From contig CM053141.1 of NCBI GenBank assembly GCA_028571685.1, positions 133,638,833-133,702,832 of the forward strand: a stretch of 64,000 nucleotides of DNA, given 5' to 3'. How positions within the stretch are numbered: position 1 is the first letter of the stretch; the number at the start of each line of letters is the position of its first letter. Both the position numbers and the translations under genes were made by a program. Below are positions 7,533-19,900 of the stretch, piece after piece. Under the pieces are notes generated by a model, which saw nothing but the letters and a program-made list of their open reading frames with translations, had not been told where the DNA came from and ran no database searches. Origin of the DNA: Heterohyrax brucei (lineage: Eukaryota; Chordata; Mammalia; Hyracoidea; Procaviidae).

Positions 7533-10284
7533 TACCTAAGTGGAGAAGCTACCTTGCTGATGGACAGGAAGACTCAAAATTGTGAAAATATCTATTCTTC
7601 CCACAGTGATCTTTAGATACAATGCAACCCCAGTCCAAATTCCACTGGCATTTTTAATGGGATCAAGAAACAAATCACCAACTTCATATGGAAAGGGAAG
7701 CAGCCAGATGAGTAAAGCATTACTGAAGAAGAACAAGATGAGTCAAGTATTTCTGAAGAAGAAGAAGAAAGTGGGAGGCCTCACACAACCTCCCTTTAGC
7801 ACCTATTATGCCACCATGATAGTCAAAACAGGCTGGTACTTGGACAACAGATACATAGACCATTTGGAACATAAATGAGAAGCCAGACATAAAATCATCC
7901 ACCTATGAGCAGCTGATACTTGACGGAAAGCCCAAAATCTGTAAATTGGGGAAAAGACAATCTCTTTAACAAACGATATTGGCATAAGTTGATACCCATC
8001 TGCAAAAAAAATGAAACAAGATGCATGTCACTCATCATGCACAAAAACTAACTCAAAATGGATTAAAAACATAAATATCAAATCTACAATGATAAAGATC
8101 ATGGAGGAAAAACTAGTGGCAACGATGGAGCCCTAACACAAGGCATAAGCAGAGTACAAAACACTACTAACAATGTACAAACACAAGAAAATAGATAATC
8201 AGGAACTCCTGAAAATCAAACATTTATTCTTATTGAAAGACTTCACCGAAAGAGTAAAAAGACTACCTACAGACTGAAAAAGTTTTGGATATGACAAATC
8301 AATCAGTGTCTGATCTCTAAAATGCACAAATACTGCAAAACCTCAACAACAAAAAGACAATTAAACCAATTAAAAAATGGGCAAAGGATATGAACAGACT
8401 CTTCAGCAAAGAACCCATTCAGTTGGTTAACAGATACATGAGGAAATGTTCATGATCATTAGCCATTAGGGAAATGCAAATTAAATCTACAATGAGATAC
8501 CGTCTCACCCCAACTAGGTTGACATTAATCCAAAAAACACAAAATAATAAATGTTGGAGAGGCTGTGGAGAGACTGGAATACTTACGCACTGGCAGTGGC
8601 ATCATAAAATGGTACAACCACTTTGTGAATCAATTTGGCACTTTCTTAAACAATTAGAAATAGAAATACCATAGGAACCAGCAATCCTACTTCTGGGAAT
8701 ATAACCTAGAGAAGTAAGAGCTGCCACACAAATAGATAGACGCACACCAACATTTGGTGCAGCACTGTTCACAACAGTAAAAAGATGGAATCAACCTAGC
8801 CACTCATCAACAAAAAAATGGATAAACTATGGTGTATTCACACAACAGAAAATTATGCAGTGATAAAGAGCAATGACAAGTTTGGGAAATGCCTCATAAG
8901 GCATTATGCTAAGCAAAATTAGTTGCCAATGAAATACCATTATGACACTATTATTATAAGATCTAAGAAGAGTTTTGAACACAAAAGATAACGTCCTTTG
9001 ATAGTTACAGGAAGTGGGGTGGGAGGGAGAGAGTGGTATTCACTAATTAAATAATTGACAAGAATTATTTTATGTCAATGAAGAGACAATACATAGCACA
9101 GGTGAAGTCAGCACAATGGATGAAAACCAAAGCTTGGAAGTAGTCTAAATAAAATCAAACACTTCAAGGGATGCAATAGCAGGATCAGGGGTCTAGGGAC
9201 CATGGTTTCACAATACCTCTAGGTCAGCTGGCATAGCAGAGTTTGTTAAAATGCACAGTGTCCCACTTTGGTGAGTAGCATCTGGGGTCTTGAAAGTTAG
9301 CAAGCATTTGCCTAAAATCATCAATTTGTCTCAACCCACCTGGAGCAAACAAGAAAGAAGACTATCAAAGGCATAAGGAAAGTGCGAGCCTAAGAGACAG
9401 AAAGGGCCACGTATACCAGAAGGACTACATTGTCATGAGACTGGAAGAACTAGATGATGCCAGGCCACCATCAAAGGCTCTCCTTACAGGGAACTCAATA
9501 AAGCAATCTTAATGGAGTCAGGGAAATGTAGGGTGCATTACTCAAATCTAGTAAGATTAGACTTGGTGGTCCAACAGACAGGAAAGTCCCCTGAAGACAT
9601 GGCCCAAGACTCTATTAGCCCAGAACCAAAGCCATTCCAGAAGCCAACTCCACAGACAAATATTAAATGGCTCTATAAGACATAAAATGTTACTGGTGAA
9701 GAGTGTTTCTTAGCTTGGGTAAATAAAGGAGACTATCTGGGCAGCTCCTGTCCAGAGGCAAGAGGAGAAGACAGAGGGGGATAGGATCTGGTTGAATGGA
9801 CATGTAAAATTCAGAGTGGAGGGGACGGGTGTGCTGTAATGGTGTTGGGGGATCAGTAAGGGTCACATGGCAAAGTGTGTAAGTTTGTGTGTGAGAAACT
9901 CACTAGAACTGCAAACTTTCACTTGAAACACATTGAAAAAATTAAAATTAAAAAGTAATAAAATACCTTGAAATATATCTGACCAAAAAAAAAGCTTAAC
10001 AAAGAAAAAGAAGATTGAGCATGTCACTGAATCGTACATGTTAAAACTTTTATTGGTGTATATTCTGCTGCTTGTAGTCTCAACAAATAAATTAATAAAA
10101 GAAAAAATAACTACTTGGGCAAATAGCGAATTTTCCTTTATACTGAAGGCAGTAAAAGTAATAATTTTTTGTTTCTAATGTAAGAGCATAGAGGTGGGAA
10201 AAAATATATTTGGAAATAAGAAAGAGTAGTTTATAAGGACAGAGAAAAAGAGTGTGAATTCTAGGGCAAGGAGCCAGTACCAGT

Positions 10285-10481
10285 TGGCACTAAATCAATT
10301 CCAGCTGATGGTTACCCCACCTATGTCAGAGTAGAACTATGCTCCATAAGGTTTTCAGTGGTTGATTTTTCAGAAGTAGATCACCAGGGCTTTCTTCCGA
10401 GGCATCTTTGGGTACACTCTACCTTCCAACCTCTCACTTAGAAACCAAGTGCATTAACTATTTGCATTACTCAGAGCAAGG
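10285..10481 (-). mobile_element. AfroSINE-type tRNA SINE
   Basis: Reverse-strand copy. It reads from a SINE tail (a CAGTTGGCACTAAATCAATTC-like start) through the body with GTAGATCACCAGGGC to the tRNA-like head (AACTATTTGCATTACTC). Confidence 0.75.
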
Positions 10482-10482
10482 A

Positions 10483-10635
10483 AAAAGCCACTGTTATCGA
10501 GTGAATTCCAACTAATAGAGACGCTACAGAAGAGAGTAGAACTGCCCCACATAGTTTCCGAGGAGCACCTCGTAGATTCAAACGGCCGACCTTCTGGCTA
10601 ACAGTGACTTAACCACATCACCAGGGTTTCCAGAG
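10483..10635 (-). mobile_element. AfroSINE, second subtype
   Basis: Adjacent to the previous SINE. In reverse complement it has the GGAAACCCTGGTGATGTGGTT head, box-B-like GTTTGAATC and the GGTGCTCCTCGGAAAC body. Confidence 0.75.
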
Positions 10636-11792
10636 AAATGAAAGAGTGCCTAAAATAATAGGAGATTAGGGGAAAAGAGACTAGAAAGGCAAACGATCTG
10701 GACTCATACTGAGTCATGGTAGAAGCAGATTCAGAGAACTGAGCCAAACATGTTCTTGAAACCAGAACTGGCTAGGATGAAAGGAGAGGTTCAGAAAGTG
10801 AGATCATAAAACCAATTTCAAGTAGGCACAGTATTTATACATAGATGTAAAATAGATTCTACGAGATTTCAAATGCCCCTAAACTAGAGCTGTGATGCCC
10901 AAAAGGGGCACTTTAAAGCAATAAGAAAGCACATTCCCCTTTATTAGTCCTAGTACACAAAATATTTGTGTGTGTTTTATATATGTTGAGGTTTTCCTTA
11001 GACACACAACTATAGATAAGACATTCAGGTAGGAAGCAACCATTACAGTCTTGTAGTAGAAACATTATGTTCTACTTAGCTAAGAAGCTGGCTTAAATGA
11101 TGTACTTTGTATTGACTTTAAAATACCAGTGAAATAGATGGCCCCCTCACGGACTTGAGGCTATCTCAGGAGTTCACAGGCAAAAGCAGATACATGTCCA
11201 CACAGTTAGTAAATATTATGTTCTCCTTATCTGCCTGGCCAGTCTTTACGCAAGCCGAGCAAATAAGGAGAACACGGTATTGACCAACTGTGTGGAGTGG
11301 ACACCTTATTTTACAGCATGTTAGTACTGCTAAAAGATAAAAATCAGCAATAACTAAAGAGAAAAAGAATGGTTATAAAGTGAAATTTTTGGAATATAAA
11401 ATGAAATACGCTATGCAAACATATATTGATTTCTAAAAACATTCTTTCCAATTTATCTTTCTCAATTATGGATTTCAGTATCCTTTTCTATATCTATGGT
11501 AAGAACTGGGAAATTATCCCAGTGACTGATACAACGTGAATTATCAAAAAGATCACTAGAATTAAGCTAGAATGTCTATTGTAGTATTTGTTCACAAACA
11601 GAATAGTTGTAATACCATTGCCTAGCTATACACCCTTGTACAAATTATTTAATCTGACTCTGTTTATCATCTTGAAATACAGAATAAAAATATCTTCTTT
11701 ATCTATACACATGATATAAGAGCAAATAACATATATATGGAAGTTTACCAAAAACTACCAAGCGAAGTGAAGGCATTCAGTTTGGTTAAAGC
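10636..11792. other. No gene; mostly unassigned sequence with a 100-base inverted repeat
   Basis: AT-rich, with no supported coding frame and no repeat family that I recognise. The one structured element is the inverted repeat at 11197-11296, listed separately. Confidence 0.5.
11197..11296. repeat. Inverted repeat, 38-base arms with 24-base loop
   Basis: Arm 11197-11234 pairs with 11259-11296 at 32 of 38 positions, counted by eye, including runs of 11 and 13 bases. It lies outside any repeat family I recognise. It could be a decayed palindromic DNA transposon (MITE) or a hairpin RNA source. Confidence 0.7.
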
Positions 11793-12635
11793 TGCTACCT
11801 TCGTTACCAGTGCTGATATAACCAAAGCACGGAAGTGGGTGACTTTAACAAACATAAATTTACTCTCACTGTTCAGGAGGCCAGACGTCCAAATTCAGGC
11901 ACTAGCTCTAGAGGAAGGCTCTCCCTGTCGTCAGGCTCTGGGGGAAGGCCGCTGTCTCTTTTCAGCATCTGTTCCTCTCTGTTCCTTGGTGGTTTCAAGG
12001 TGGCATGGCACCTGTCATCCTCTCTCTGTGCTTCCCTTGCTTCAGTGCCTGGCCTGCTCTCTGTATCTCTAAAGTGACTGGCTTAACACACACCTGTTAT
12101 GGATTAAATTGTGTCTCCTAAAAGTATGTTTTAAATCCTCCCTTCTAAACCTGTGGTTAAAATCCCATTTGGGAATGGATTGTCTTTGTTACGTTAGTGA
12201 AACAGAATTAGTGTAGGGTATGTCTTGAGTTACTCTCTCTGAGATCTAAAAAAGATTAAACAAGTAAGTGAGCAGGGATGGGAGTAAAAGAGTTGCCAAG
12301 ACACGTGCAGATCTCCAAGGAACAAGAAAACAGAAGCTGAAGAGACAAGCACCTTCCCTTAAAGACAACAGAGAAAGCCTTCCCCTAGAACTGGCACTCT
12401 GAATTCAGACGTACAGTCTCCTAAACTGTGAGAAAATAAATTTGTTTGTTAAAGCCATCCATTTGTGATATACATCTGCTATAGCAGTTCTAGATAACTA
12501 AGACAACACTCTACACTGACATGGTTTCTTTAACATTACAAAGAAAATCTTATTTCCAAATGGGATCATATCAAAGAGTAGAGAGGTTACAATTGTACAA
12601 CACATATTTTTAAGAACACAATTCAATCCATAACA
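11793..12635 (-). mobile_element. MaLR-type (ERVL-MaLR) LTR, split by a second MaLR LTR
   Basis: In reverse complement it begins TGTTATGGATTGAA (12635) and ends with the family's GCTTTAAC... stretch near 11793. The part between 12095 and 12505 is a younger insertion. Confidence 0.65.
12095..12505 (+). mobile_element. MaLR-type solo LTR nested in an inverted MaLR
   Basis: A full LTR from TGTTATGGATTAAATTG to CTAAGACA with an AATAAA near its 3' end. The flanks ACACC/ACACT are a 5-base target duplication with one mismatch. Confidence 0.8.
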
Positions 12636-12854
12636 GCTGCCTTTTCAAACAGCAAGCAAATTTCCAAGCTCTTTTTCTTGCCCAGCTCCATTCAAATCAT
12701 GCCAATCTCCCTTATTGCCTTCTGAGTTCATACATTTTCTGTAGTTTCACTATTATTGTGTGAGAGTGAGCACTCCAGCATCTATCTTATGGAATTCAGG
12801 TAGGCCAACCTGGAAAATTCTTGGTGAAGAGTTTAGCACATTGAAAAACTATAA

Positions 12855-13052
12855 ACCATATTAGGTGCCTTCAAGTTGATTCCAGCTCATGGCAGGCCAT
12901 GTGTTTCCGATCAGAACTGTGTTACATAGAGCTTTCAAAGGTTAATCTTTTGGAAGCTGATCACCTGGCCTTTCTTGATGGTACCGCTGGGCAGATTCAA
13001 ACTGCTAACCTTTCAGTTAATGGCTGAGTGCTTGACCACATATCCCACCCAG
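12855..13052 (-). mobile_element. AfroSINE-type tRNA SINE
   Basis: Reverse copy from the tail GTGCCTTCAAGTTGATTCCAG to the tRNA-like head TGACCACATATCCCACCCAG. Confidence 0.75.
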
Positions 13053-13569
13053 GGACACCCTTGGCACATGGTAGACTTTCAGTGAACCCAAGTAGAGATT
13101 GACAATCCACCTCTTCCTCTGCAAATCAGGAAACTGGAGTTCAGGGAAATAAGGAAATTAACCAATAGATGAGATCCCTAGCCTCAGAATTCACAGGGCT
13201 CTTTCCACAGCAGCAAGCTTATGGATCTGCAGATTGCAACAGTGTAAAAAACAAACAAATAGATCAAGGAGAAAATCTTCAGGCTGTGTTTCTTAGTTGA
13301 GTCATCTAACGAATCACAGAAGAGAATGAATGAAGTGGGAGGAGACATAAAATAATCTTTTACCTAATATGTTCAGTGAAGTATTATGGCCCCACTCCAA
13401 CCAAATCTTCTAATTAAAGTTTATTGTTTGGTAAAATACATTCTAACACCACTACACATTGCAATATTATTTAGGCATTAAAAAGAATGAAGTAGGTCAA
13501 CATGTACTTGCATAGCTGTGCCCAAAAGATTTAGTGAAGAAAGAAAATTGCCCATCCCCACAAATTATG
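13053..13569. other. No gene; possible MIR remnants
   Basis: CTCTGCAAATCAGGAAACTG near 13118 resembles a MIR in reverse, but is too decayed to bound. Nothing else is recognised. Confidence 0.35.
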
Positions 13570-13735
13570 GACCCCAGGTGGTACAGTGATTAAGAGCTTG
13601 GCTGCTCATCAAAAGACTTGCAGTTCGAATCCACCAGGTGCTCCTTGGAAACCGAACGGGGCAGTTTTATTCTGTCCTATAGGATCTCTATAAAGCAGAA
13701 CTGACTTAATGGAAACAGGTTAACAGATAGCACGC
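13570..13735 (+). mobile_element. AfroSINE
   Basis: CCCAGGTGGTACAGTGATTAAG head, GTTCGAATCCACCAGGTGCT box-B region and a GGGGCAGTTTTATTCTGTCC body. Confidence 0.85.
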
Positions 13736-13764
13736 TATAGTTACACTTTTGTTTTATGTGTATA

Positions 13765-13953
13765 AAAACGAAAACCAGTTGCCATGAAGTCAACTCCAAC
13801 TCGTGGTTACGCCATGTGTGTCAGAGTAAAACTGCTCCACAGGATTTTTGATGGCTAATTTTTGGAAGTAAATTATCAGGCTTTTCTTCTGAGACACCTG
13901 CAAGAGGATTCAAATCAGCTGAGTCCCTTAACCATTTGCCTCACCCAGGGACC
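13765..13953 (-). mobile_element. AfroSINE
   Basis: Reverse copy from ACCAGTTGCCATGAAGTCAAC to the head AACCATTTGCCTCACCCAGG. Confidence 0.8.
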
Positions 13954-14806
13954 ACTATATACACCTGGCTGTAAGACTTGAAGGATACCTCTCCACATTC
14001 CAAAGACTTTACTCCTCCTATCTTGTTTTAGTATTGTTTAAATTCTCAAAGTGTCTGTGACTTTGATAATCAGGGGAAAAGAAAACTTTTTTTAAAGAAA
14101 GTCACTATTGAAACAACTAAAAATTAATTGCATAGAAGTGCAAGTATTCATGTATACATGAAATTAAAAAGAAAAAGCTTAATAATGAAACCAGGGGGGA
14201 AATTTTTTTTTAATGAAAGTACTGTGCGAGATTGAAAATGCTGACAATAAAGAAACTTCACCCCTTCCTTTCTCAAACATAACTTACGTCTCATGGCATT
14301 TCCTTCATAAGAACGGGGAACAAAAAAAAAAAAACAGGAAGTAACTTTTAATGAAGCATCTCATGCCCACGTTTCCATCTTAACAATAACAAAAAAAGCA
14401 AAGCTATATATCTTGAAAGGAGACACGAAAACTCTCCCAAGCCCCAGATCTTAAAAAGAAGTTCAAATTATTCCCCACAGCACGTGCACAGAAGGCCCTG
14501 CAGAATTTTCATTTACCGTCACTCAGTGTCTTAGTGCTGGGAATCATAACCACAACTACAGGATATTAAATGTGTGTTCTTTTAAGTTACTAAATTTATG
14601 ATAATTTGTACAGCAGCAATGGAAAACAAAAATTGCAAGTTTGTGAACAAAATAAATAATTGCTAATGGTTTATGCCACTAAGTTTAGAAGCGGTTTGTT
14701 CCTCAGCAACATATGTAACTGAAAAAAAGAAAACTAAGGCTCAAGGCAATTAAATAACCTCTTCAAGTGACTCAACCACGTTTAATTATACGGGCTCTAC
14801 TATCCC
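13954..14806. other. No gene seen
   Basis: AT-rich unassigned sequence with A-rich runs. No coding frame or recognisable repeat. Confidence 0.45.
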
Positions 14807-16080
14807 TTTTTTTTTTTATTTTAAGTTTATTTATTTATTTAATATGACTGAGTGAAAATGTACATTCCCATATAAATTTACATGCCCACCTCTATGCAGC
14901 TTCCACTGCTCTCCCTGTCCGGTGACAGCACACTATTCGTCTCTGCTCCATACATGTCTCAACCTCCCAACAGTCTCCTTTCCCCTCCTCTCCACCTATT
15001 CTCCTTCCTCCAGCCAGAGGTCAGTAGGATGATATCCTATAGATGTATAGAACCATAAAGTGCATCCAATATTCGGTCACTCTGCATCGCCAAGTCCAAT
15101 CCATTTGTGTCCAAAGAGTGGACCTTCGTTATGATTTATGGGCAAGGGCAGCATCAGGGCCAGTGGTCATGCTCCCATGCTCCCAGGGGAACCCCAAAAC
15201 CTTTGGACCATCAACTGAGGTCTTTTAGTGGAGATCTCAGGATGCATCCCTTTTTATTCTTGTTCTGCCAGTGAGTCTCAACTTAGTGAGCTCCATTGCG
15301 GCTATCACTGGTGGTGGCCGGGCACCTTCCGGTTCTTCCAGTCCCAAGTCGATGTAGGCACCCACTCATGTGGGTCTCTCTATCTTCTGGGTTGTCTTTC
15401 CCCCATGTCATTTTGGTCCTCAGTGAGCATCCGTTCCTGCTGAGTTCAGACCATTTGCTGTGCCCTCGGATAGCAGCTTGGCAGCTTTTAAGACCCCAGA
15501 CACCACTCACCAATGTGGGGTGCAGAGAGCCCTCTTAGCAAAACACTAGTTGTGCCAATTGGCCTCGATTTCACCTAAGAGCATGATCCCCTGCCCCCTG
15601 CCCCAGCTACTCTATCCTTGCAATATTGGGTTAAGATGGAAGGAGTACTCAAGTTATGCTGAAGTCCACTTAATGTTGTTCTTGTTTCTAATGTGTGCTA
15701 TCACTGATTTCACCCAACCAGATTTCTAGCAACTATCCTCCCTCCCTCCCTTCCCTTGCCGCTGTCAAAGAGTCTTTTCTTCTATACACAAGTCTCTTTT
15801 TGAGATCTTATCATAGAGGTCTCATACAATATTTGTCCTTTTGTCACTGACTACTTTCACCCAACATAATGTCTTCCAGTTGAAACCAGGTTAGGAGATG
15901 TTTCCTGGAATCATCGTTATTCTTCGTCATTGCGTAGTGCTCCGTTGAGTATATGTACCATAGTTTACCTATCCATTCTTCTGTTGTTGGGCATCTGGGT
16001 TGATTCCATCTTTTTGCTGTCGTGGACTGTGCTGCGATAAACATTCTTGTGCATGTGTCCGTTGGTGTGAAAGGCCTTGG
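14807..16080 (-). mobile_element. 5'-truncated L1 (3' UTR and ORF2 end)
   Basis: Starts with a T-run (the reversed poly-A), then the reversed lineage L1 3' UTR (GTGACAGCACACT motif), then the reversed ORF2 end (CCATTCTTCTGTTGTTGGGCA). It is truncated near 16080. Confidence 0.85.
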
Positions 16081-16344
16081 TATCCCTTTTTGTTGTTGTT
16101 ATGATGAAAATTCTCAAATGCCTCTGCTGACAAAACTTCACCAGCACTTTCCTTCTGTAACTGGGTATCACCTCGAGTGTCACCTGTTTTTCTTCCACCG
16201 CCCAAGTCTGCTAGCCCAGGGGACCCTACTGCCCTAGCTCGTACTAATCCCCAAGGGCTCATTCCTAGCACTTGTTGCTGCCCACAGCTTTTCTTTCCCC
16301 AGAAAGAGGTTCTTACAACATTACTTACAAAACCAAACCTGCTG

Positions 16345-16478
16345 TCGTTTAGTCAATTAGCAACCTTAACAAACAGAACAGAACTGCCTCATTGAGTTTC
16401 CAAGGAGCACCTGTAGATTCAGCTGCCTACCTTTTGGCAATCGTAGCTCTTAACTACTATGCTACCAGAGTTTCTCCA
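16345..16478 (-). mobile_element. AfroSINE fragment
   Basis: In reverse complement it shows AACTCTGGTAGCATAGTAGTT and CACCTGTAGATTC-type body motifs. Confidence 0.75.
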
Positions 16479-16635
16479 TTAAAGAACAACATATTTAAAT
16501 CCAAACTTAGGATTTTTTAAAAATGAGGACTGTTTAAAAAATTCATAGTACATAAGAGAAAACCTAAAGATGTCTTAGTAAGGCCTTTGAACTTTTTTAT
16601 GAAGTATAATGTAACCCATTTGAAGATGCTTTAGA

Positions 16636-16957
16636 GTATTGCTTCAGTATGAATTACAACTCAACACAAAGGAAGCAAAAACCCTCACAACCAGGCCAGT
16701 AAGCAACATCGTGATAAGTGGAGAAAAGCTTGAAGCTGTTAAGGATTTCATTCTACTTGGATCTGATCAGCACCCATGGAAGTAGCAGTCAAGAACATAA
16801 ACAACATTGCATTGGGCAAACCTGCAGCAAAAGACCACTTTAAAGCATAAAACAGCAAAGATGTCACTTAGACTGACCCAAGCCATGTTATTTTCAATGG
16901 CCTCATATTCACGTGAAAGTCGGGCAGTGAATAAGGAAGATTTAAAAAGAATTTAAG
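16636..16957 (+). mobile_element. RTE LINE fragment
   Basis: Matches the other RTE copies in the window from the CAGTATGAATTACAACTC region through AAAGATGTCACTTAGACTGA to GTGAATAAGGAAGA. It is the region after the RT domain. Confidence 0.8.
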
Positions 16958-16961
16958 CCTT

Positions 16962-19900
16962 TCAAAAAATACTTTATTGTGCTTTAAGTGAAAGTTTACT
17001 AGCCAAGCAAATTTTCCATATAAAACCCCACACCACACTGCTACGCAATCTAGCTGCTCTCCCCACCCTGTGACAGCACACTCCTACTTTCCACCCTGTG
17101 TTTCCCATATCCAGTCAACCTAGTCGTGTCCTCCTCCATCCTCCCATCTTGCCTCTGGACAGGAGCTGCTGAGACAGCTTCATGTATATACTTAAGCCAA
17201 GAAGTACACTCTCCACCTACATCACTGTCTTATAGTGCAGTCTGAACTTAGTTTGAAGAGTTGGCCTTGGTAATGGTTTCAGCTCTGAGCTAATAGACAG
17301 CCTGGGGGCCATATCCTCAGAAGATCCCCCAGTCTGGTCTTCTAACAGAGTTCTATGTCCACACCCTCATTTTTCTCCCACTGCTTCAGGGACTTTACGT
17401 TGTATTCCCTGTCAGGGCAGTCATTGGTGGCAGCTAGGCACCACCTAGTTCTGGTCTCCTGTTGATGAAGTCTCTGGATCATATGGCCCTTTCTGTCTCC
17501 TGGGCTTGTATTTTTCTCGTATCTTTGATGTCCTTCATTCTCCTCTGCTCCAGGTGGACTGGGACAAATTGATGCTACTTAGATTGGTGATTGCTAGCTC
17601 TCAGACCCCAGAAACCACTCACCAAAGTGAGATGCAGACATTTTCTTTAAAAAACTTAGTTATTCCAAGTGACCTAGATGTCCCAGACTCCTGACCCTGC
17701 TACTCTCTTTCAAAATGTTGGGCTATATTAAGAAAACTTAGCTTTTGGTTCAGTCCGACTGAGCTAACCTGCCTTCTACGGCATGCTGTCAGTCCCTTCA
17801 TTTAACCCAATTCCTGTCTACTGTCTAATCTATGAATCCCTCTCCCTCCCTCCCCAGCTTTGTAAACACCAAAGATTATTTTCTTCCAGGCTTAAACCTT
17901 TTCTTGAATCCTTTTAATAGTGGCCTCAAACAATATTTGTCCTTTGGCAAATGACTAATTTCACTCAGCATAATGTCTTCCAGGTGACTCCATGTTATGA
18001 GATGTTTGCTTACATCATCTTTGCTCTTTACCATTAATTATCATTCCATTGTGTGAATGAATATACCATAGTTTATTTATCCATTCATCTATTGATGGGC
18101 ACATAGGTTGCTTCCATTTTTTTGCTATTGTGGACAATGCTTCCACAAATCAATATTTGTGTACATATATCTATTTGTGTGACATCTCTTATTTATTTCT
18201 CTAGGATATATTCCAAGAAGTGGGATTGCTAGATCATGTGTTTCTACTTCTAGCTTTTTAGAAAGCATCAAAGTGATTTCCAAAGTGGTTGCATCATTTT
18301 ACATCCTCACCATCAGCATAAAAGTGTTCCAGTCTCTCTACAAGCTCCCCAACATTTGTAATTTTGTGGGGTTTTTTGATCAATACTAACCTTGTTGAGG
18401 TGAGATGGTATATCATTGTAGTTTTTATTTGCATTTCTCTAATGTCTACTGCTCATGAGCATTTCCTCATGTATCTGTTAGCTGCCTGGATGTCTTTGGT
18501 GAAGTGTCTGTTCATCTCCTTTGCCCATGTTTAATTGTGTCATTTGTCTTTTTCTTGTTGAGGTTTTGCAGTACTTTGTAGCTTATAGAGATTAGACATC
18601 AAATGGATTCATGGTAGCCAAAAAGTCTTTCCCAGTCTGTAGGTAGTCTTTTTATTCTTTCGGTGAAGTCTTTGGGTGAGCATATGTAAGTGTTGATTTT
18701 TAGTAGTTCCTAGTTACTATTTTATCTTCTGTCATGTATTCATTGTTAAGAATATTTTGTAGACTGTTTATGCCATGTATTAGGGCTCCCAGCATGATCT
18801 CTATTTCTCCTTCCATGGTCTTCATTGTTTTAGATTTTATATTCAGGTCTTTGATCCATTTTGAGGTAGTTTTTCGGCACAGTGTGAGATATGGGTCTTG
18901 TTTTATTGTTTTGCAGATGGATATCCAGTTATGCTAACACAATTTATTAAAGAGACTGTCTTTTCCCCTGTTTAAGGACTGTAGATCTTTCTCAAATATC
19001 AGGTGGATTATGTTATATCTGTATTCTCAGTTCTTTTCCATTGACCTATGTATCTGTGTTTGTACCATTACCAAGCATTTTCACATTGTTAAGTCTTCGT
19101 ATCCATGAGCAAGGTAGGTTTTGCCACTTACGTAGACTTCTGGTTTCTTGCAATAGAATCTTGTAATTTTCTTTGTATAGGTCCTTGGTCTGTGGTTAGA
19201 TATATTCCTAAGTATGTTATCTTCATAGTGGCTATTGTAAATTGCATTGATCGCTTGATTTCCTCTTGATGCTCTCTTTGTTGATGTAAAGGAATCCAAC
19301 CAATTTATGTATGTTTGTCTTGTATCCTAATACCTTGCTAAATTTTTAGGTCCAATAGTTTTTCTTAAGGATTCTTTAGAGTTTTCTGTGTATAAAATTG
19401 TCTCTTCTGCAGAGATAATTCTACTTCTTCCTTACGGATTTGTATGTATTTTATTCTTTATCTTGCCTGACTGCGCTTGCTAGAACCTCCAGCACAATGC
19501 TGAATAAAAGTGATAACAATGAGCATCCTTGTCTGATTCTAATTCTCAAGGGGAATGTTTTCAGATTCTCTACATTTAGAATGATTTTGACTGTTGGCTT
19601 TACAGAGATGCCCCTTATTGTGCTGAGGAATTTTCCTTCTATTCCTATTTTTCTGAGAGTTTTTAACATGAATGGGTGTTGGACTTTGTCAAATGCCTTT
19701 TCTGCATCAATTGATAAAATCAAGTGGTTTTGTCTTTCTTTTTTTAAATGTAGTTGATACAGTCATGATTTTTCTAATGTTGAACCATCCCTACATCTCT
19801 AGCATGAATTCCAGTTGGTCATGGTAAATTATTTTTTTGATAGGTTGTTGAATTCTGTTGGCTAGAAATTTGCTGGATACTTTTGCATCTAAGTTCATGA

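Larger units (their letters stand above)
1..10115 (+). mobile_element. L1 LINE 3' part (ORF2 end and 3' UTR), split by the provirus
   Basis: The sequence from 1 to 393 and from 7533 onward reads as the C-terminal part of an L1 ORF2 on the plus strand, with frameshifts and stops, then a long lineage-type 3' UTR (about 8900-9960) and A-rich ends. The two parts join exactly at the provirus target duplication. The 3' UTR matches, in reverse complement, the starts of the minus-strand L1 copies elsewhere in this window. The element enters from outside the window and has no intact ORF, so it is a dead copy. The stretch 9960-10115 is A-rich and may hold a second L1 tail. Confidence 0.85.
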
